Below are positions 61,126 to 64,000 of a DNA stretch of 64,000 nucleotides, in pieces. Under the pieces are notes generated by a model. That model did not search any database and was not told where the DNA came from. It saw nothing but the letters and a program-made list of their open reading frames with translations. The stretch comes from Nitratireductor soli (GTDB lineage Bacteria > Pseudomonadota > Alphaproteobacteria > Rhizobiales > Rhizobiaceae), in assembly GCF_001050155.1 (NCBI RefSeq), contig NZ_LFVY01000003.1, positions 124,001 through 188,000 on the forward strand. The letters are read 5' to 3'. A program made the position numbers and the translations under genes. Within the stretch, counting starts at the first letter, position 1. Every line of letters begins with the position of its first letter.

Positions 61126-61869
61126 ATGACCAACCTGAACGGGCAGCAGCCCCGCTATAGGCAGCTTGCGCAGGCTTTGCTGAATGACATCCAGGATGGC
61201 AAATACAAGATAGGCAGCCTGCTCCCGACAGAACATGAACTCTGCACGCAGTTTGGCGCAAGCCGCTTCACCGTGCGCCAGGCTCTGAAGCAGATGATCC
61301 AGCTTGGCTTGGTCACACGCCAGCCCGGCGTCGGCACCCGGCTGATATCCGTCGAAGCATCGTCAATCTACCGTCAGGGCTTGGAGAGCGTTTCAGACAT
61401 TCATCAGTATGCTGCCGATACCGAACTGCACGTTCTGGACACGGCGCAGCTGACAATTGAACCGGGCGAGCTCTGTGACATGCTGAAAGCAGCGCCTGGA
61501 CAGGAATGGCTGCACATCAACAGCATTCGCCGCACCACGAACAATGCCGAGAAGCCGATCTGCTTTACCGAAATATTCCTGCCGCCCCCTTTCCGAACAC
61601 TACGCGGCCTGAAGGGGAAGACCAAGGACGCCGTCTATCGGCTCATCGAGGCGCAATTCGGCGAGAAAACGGTTGAGGTGCGTCAGCAGATTAGCGCCGG
61701 CACCCTTCCCCCGACGCTGGAAAAACAGTTGTCGGCCAAACCCCAAAGTCCCTGTCTGTGGATTACCCGGACCTATCTGAACGGCCGTGGCAACGTGGTT
61801 GAGGTCTCGCGCAGCGCCCATCCGGGTGATCGCTTCCACTATGAGCAGGTCTTCCGCCAACAGCACTGA
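61126..61869 (+). CDS. GntR-family (HutC/UTRA) transcription regulator
   Basis: 247 residues from ATG 61126, preceded by AGAGGA; ATG 61102 is possible. DNA-binding part: YRQLAQALLNDIQDGKYKIGSLLPTEHEL, then FGASRFTVRQALKQMIQLGLV and QPGVGTRL. The UTRA domain ends RTYLNGRGNVVEVSRSAHPGDRFHYE. It follows the CaiB gene on the same strand by 69 bases and is the likely regulator of the MaoC-CaiB and ggt-dpp operons. Confidence 0.87.
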   Translation: MTNLNGQQPRYRQLAQALLNDIQDGKYKIGSLLPTEHELCTQFGASRFTVRQALKQMIQLGLVTRQPGVGTRLISVEASSIYRQGLESVSDIHQYAADTELHVLDTAQLTIEPGELCDMLKAAPGQEWLHINSIRRTTNNAEKPICFTEIFLPPPFRTLRGLKGKTKDAVYRLIEAQFGEKTVEVRQQISAGTLPPTLEKQLSAKPQSPCLWITRTYLNGRGNVVEVSRSAHPGDRFHYEQVFRQQH

Positions 61870-62256
61870 AGACAGTCATGCTTGGCAGGAGCCGCGTTCG
61901 CCTGACATTTTCCAGCCAGTTCCACGCATCAAAGCCGCAGATCGAAACGGCAACTATACATAAGCCGCCGGCACCGGAGGCTGTTGTCTGGCCGGCGCCA
62001 ACCCCGGGGATCGGCACCACCATCTGCACAGGCAACGGCCGGAAAGCCGATCATGCATTAAGACTGGAAATGGACCACCTCATAGGGGCAGGCCACATCA
62101 ACCTCCCCTTGCCATGACAGCACTACCCCGCGGGCCTCGCCACTTCGGTGGTTCCGGCGCACCACTCCAAGTTGGCGCCAGCGCACTTCCTGCCTCACTC
62201 GGACAAGGCTCGTCAACAAAGGCCGGTTGGTAAGCTGCTGCGACGCTGGCAATGCA

Positions 62257-62469
62257 TCAAGATCTGTCGAAACGGGCGGAACCTAGGTTCCGCCCAGTGT
62301 CAGCTCGGACCAAAGCCGACATTTGCAATTGGGCAGCCTTGCGGTCGATGGTTTTACCTGAGCTGTCCACCTGTCGCTCAAAGGGCTTCCAGGATTCGCC
62401 AACAACCTGCTCGTAAGCACCGACAGCGCCCTCGGACGCCATTCGGAGCGCATGCGCCTGAATGCCCAT
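62257..62469 (-). pseudogene. Short open frame of unknown family in decayed region
   Basis: 70 codons reading MGIQAHALRMASEGAVGAYE... and VVGESWKPFERQVDSSGKTI. The composition looks protein-like and the frame lies in a region that also holds a TrbB-like remnant, but I do not recognise the family. It could be a fragment of an accessory gene from a conjugative element. The rest of 61870-62256 shows nothing I can support. Confidence 0.3.
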
Positions 62470-62483
62470 GTCAGCCGCAAATT

Positions 62484-62630
62484 CGCGCTTGCGCCGACGC
62501 CCTTGGCAACATGATCTGCGACGCGCTCGAAGACCGCACCGTCATCGAGGTGATGCTGAATCCGGATGGCAGTCTCATTGTCGAGCGAACAGGGCAGGAG
62601 ATCGCGCATCAGACAACGCTACGCGTCGCT
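62484..62630 (+). pseudogene. TrbB-like conjugal transfer ATPase, N-terminal fragment
   Basis: About 49 codons read ALGNMICDALEDRTVIEVML, then NPDGSLIVERTGQEIAHQTT. This is the N-terminal signature of TrbB-family conjugation ATPases (L...ALADP.V.EVMLNPDG.LW.ER). No ATPase core follows: the sequence changes to AT-rich DNA before the TRAP gene. It is a relic of a conjugative plasmid or integrative element. Confidence 0.6.
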
Positions 62631-62682
62631 TCTTACAAAAATCACTATATAAGATTTGGACAATCAAAATAGGCAATTTTGT

Positions 62683-62711
62683 TTGACATATATCGTATTA
62701 TGATTTTTTAT
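62683..62711 (+). promoter_or_regulatory. Candidate promoter of the second TRAP operon
   Basis: TTGACA at 62683-62688 is followed 17 bases later by a weak TTTTAT (62706-62711). The intervening sequence contains the partial dyad CATATATCGTATTATG. The DNA is clearly AT-richer than its surroundings. A strong GGGAGGAA ribosome site precedes the gene at 62754. Confidence 0.4.
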
Positions 62712-62753
62712 GGATCTGCTACGTCGATATGACGCGTTTTTTGGGAGGAATTT

Positions 62754-63752
62754 ATGAAACTGCTTAAAGCCGCCGCTCTTTCTGTCTCGGTCGCCGCACT
62801 CAGCGCGGGCGCCGTGTCCGCCGCAGAGATCAAGTTCAGCTACCCGGTTGCCCAGGACAGCACGATGGGGCAGACCGTCACGAAGTTTGCAGAGCTTGTG
62901 GAGGAGAAGACCGGCGGGGCCGTCACGGTGCGCCAGTTCCCGCAGGCGCAGATCGGTAATGAGATCCAGTCGATCTCTTCCGCGCAGGGCGGCATCGTCG
63001 AAATGGCGGTGACCACGACTGCAGGTCTGGCCGCCATGGTGCCGGAATTCAATGTCTTCCAGCTTCCCTTCATGTTCGGCAGCTATGAGCAGCTGGACAA
63101 GGTTTCCCGTAGCCCGGTGTCGCAGAAGATTCTGGACAAGATGGAGCCGAACAACCTTGTTGGTCTGTGCTTCTGGGATTACGGCTTCCGCAACATCACC
63201 AACAACAAGCGTCCCGTGACCAAGCTCGAGGATGTGCAGGGGCTGCGCATTCGCACGATCCAGAACAAGGTCTATATCGACGCGCTTTCGGCCATGGGCA
63301 TGAACCCGACGCCGCTGCCTTTCCCGGAAACGTTTACGGCTCTGGAGACCGGCGCGATCGATGGCAATGAGATCGCCAACGATGTCACGCGCTCGACGTC
63401 GTTCTACGAGGTTCAGGACTACCTGACCGAGACCAGGCACTTCACCACCATCTCGGTGGTTTATGCCAGCAAGAAATTCTGGGACAGTCTGGATGCATCC
63501 GCACAGGACGCAGTCCGTGCCGCCTGTGCTGAGAGCTCCGACTACAATCGTGAGATCATCAACGCGACGAGCGGCGAAACCCTCGAATTCCTGAAAGAGA
63601 AGGGCATGCAGATCGACACGATCTCGGCCGAGAACCTTCAGGCCTTCCGCGATGTCGTGAAGCCGGTGGTCGAGGAAGTGAGCTCGCAGCTCGATCAGGA
63701 GATCGTGGCGGAGTTCATGACCGAGATCGAATCTTCGAAGAGCGCCAACTGA
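62754..63752 (+). CDS. TRAP transporter solute-binding protein (DctP type)
   Basis: 332 residues with GGGAGGAATTT before the ATG. Signal peptide MKLLKAAALSVSVAALSAGAVSA. DctP family: FSYPVAQDSTMGQTVTKFAELV, FPQAQIGNEIQSIS, the substrate-binding arginine region LRIRTIQNKVYIDALSAMGMNP, PFPETFTALETGAIDGNE. It differs clearly from the DctP at 30411-31400. It probably belongs to another catabolic operon continuing beyond the window, followed here by an SDR gene. Confidence 0.92.
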   Translation: MKLLKAAALSVSVAALSAGAVSAAEIKFSYPVAQDSTMGQTVTKFAELVEEKTGGAVTVRQFPQAQIGNEIQSISSAQGGIVEMAVTTTAGLAAMVPEFNVFQLPFMFGSYEQLDKVSRSPVSQKILDKMEPNNLVGLCFWDYGFRNITNNKRPVTKLEDVQGLRIRTIQNKVYIDALSAMGMNPTPLPFPETFTALETGAIDGNEIANDVTRSTSFYEVQDYLTETRHFTTISVVYASKKFWDSLDASAQDAVRAACAESSDYNREIINATSGETLEFLKEKGMQIDTISAENLQAFRDVVKPVVEEVSSQLDQEIVAEFMTEIESSKSAN

Positions 63753-63761
63753 GCTTGGCTG

Positions 63762-63793
63762 TCCTGCCGCGTGGTTTCGGCCGCGCGGCAGGA
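63762..63793 (+). promoter_or_regulatory. Hairpin after the TRAP binding-protein gene
   Basis: A perfect 10-bp stem, TCCTGCCGCG/CGCGGCAGGA, with a 12-base loop, nine bases beyond the stop codon. No T-run. Same design as the hairpins after the other binding-protein genes in the window. Confidence 0.65.
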
Positions 63794-63835
63794 TGGGCGG
63801 CCGGGCGCTGTGTTTCTCGTGCGTGGGAGAAGTCA

Positions 63836-64000
63836 TTGCTTTTGAAAAACAAGATTACGCTGGTCACCGGTGCTGGGAACCCCGAGGGCATAGGTTTCAC
63901 CGTTGCGCAGACCTTTGTTGCAGAGGGTGCGTCGGTTGTGGTCGTGGACCGTGACGAACGAGCCGTCGAACAGGCCGTAGAGGCACTTGGCGAACGGGCT
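63836..64000 (+). CDS. Short-chain dehydrogenase/reductase, N-terminal part (cut by window end)
   Basis: The frame starts at TTG 63836 (about seven bases after GGGAGA) or TTG 63842 and runs off the window. It encodes NKITLVTGAGNPEGIGFTVA, the SDR cofactor loop in a form with inserted residues (TGAGNPEGIG rather than TGxxxGIG), then AEGASVVVVDRDERAVEQA, where the Asp after strand 2 favours NAD. It follows the TRAP binding protein and is probably the first enzyme of that operon. Confidence 0.75.
   Translation, partial: MLLKNKITLVTGAGNPEGIGFTVAQTFVAEGASVVVVDRDERAVEQAVEALGERA

Overview
The window is high-GC DNA from an alphaproteobacterium, most likely order Hyphomicrobiales, family Phyllobacteriaceae (Mesorhizobium / Aminobacter / Pseudaminobacter-like). 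The signs are the aerobic cobalamin gene order cobN-G-H-I-J/K/L-E-M-A-B, RIME-like paired palindromes and a short rhizobial-type intergenic repeat between genes, and many ABC, TRAP and TTT importers with catabolic operons. No nod/nif, rRNA, tRNA or CRISPR sequence was recognised. Genus assignment is inference.

Layout. (1) 1-11477: part of an aerobic B12 operon (end of cobN, then cobG H I J, cobK on the other strand, cobL E M A B V U F), mostly coupled by 4-base ATGA overlaps. (2) 11641-20761, minus strand: gentisate 1,2-dioxygenase, an FAH-family hydrolase, a LIV-type ABC importer whose livH carries a deletion plus frameshift, an alpha/beta hydrolase, a nitrilase and a flavin reductase-like protein, with a divergent GntR/FCD regulator at 20869. 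(3) 21664-26337: an RbsD/FucU mutarotase and a PotDABC-type importer. (4) 26606-31400, minus: a TRAP transporter (dctP-Q-M), an IclR regulator and a solute-binding-type protein with no signal peptide. (5) 31578-40436, plus: a carbohydrate-type ABC importer in one tight operon with enoyl-CoA hydratase, SDR, mutarotase-fold protein, SMP-30 lactonase and CaiB CoA-transferase. (6) 40525-41954: an IS701-family element. (7) 42249-49641: an apparently complete sulfolactate module (comC, slcC, TTT importer, suyB, suyA, GntR regulator). (8) 49642-50732: decayed DNA with a LysR-like fragment and a tyrosine-recombinase remnant. (9) 50733-61869: CitE-type lyase, 268-bp MITE, oligopeptide/glutathione-type ABC importer, gamma-glutamyltransferase, divergent MaoC hydratase and CaiB transferase, GntR/UTRA regulator. 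(10) 61870-62753: decayed DNA with a TrbB-like fragment; then a TRAP binding protein and the start of an SDR gene.

How the parts work together. From about 40 kb onward the window is a chain of catabolic modules, each with its own importer and regulator, separated by scars of mobile DNA (IS701, integrase remnant, MITE, conjugation-gene remnant). The clearest is the sulfolactate module: import, racemisation through sulfopyruvate by SlcC and ComC, then cleavage to pyruvate and sulfite by SuyAB. The CaiB-MaoC-CitE trio is the enzyme set of itaconate/mesaconate-type C5-dicarboxylate breakdown, here next to gamma-glutamyltransferase and a peptide importer. Substrate assignments are inferred from family and context unless stated.
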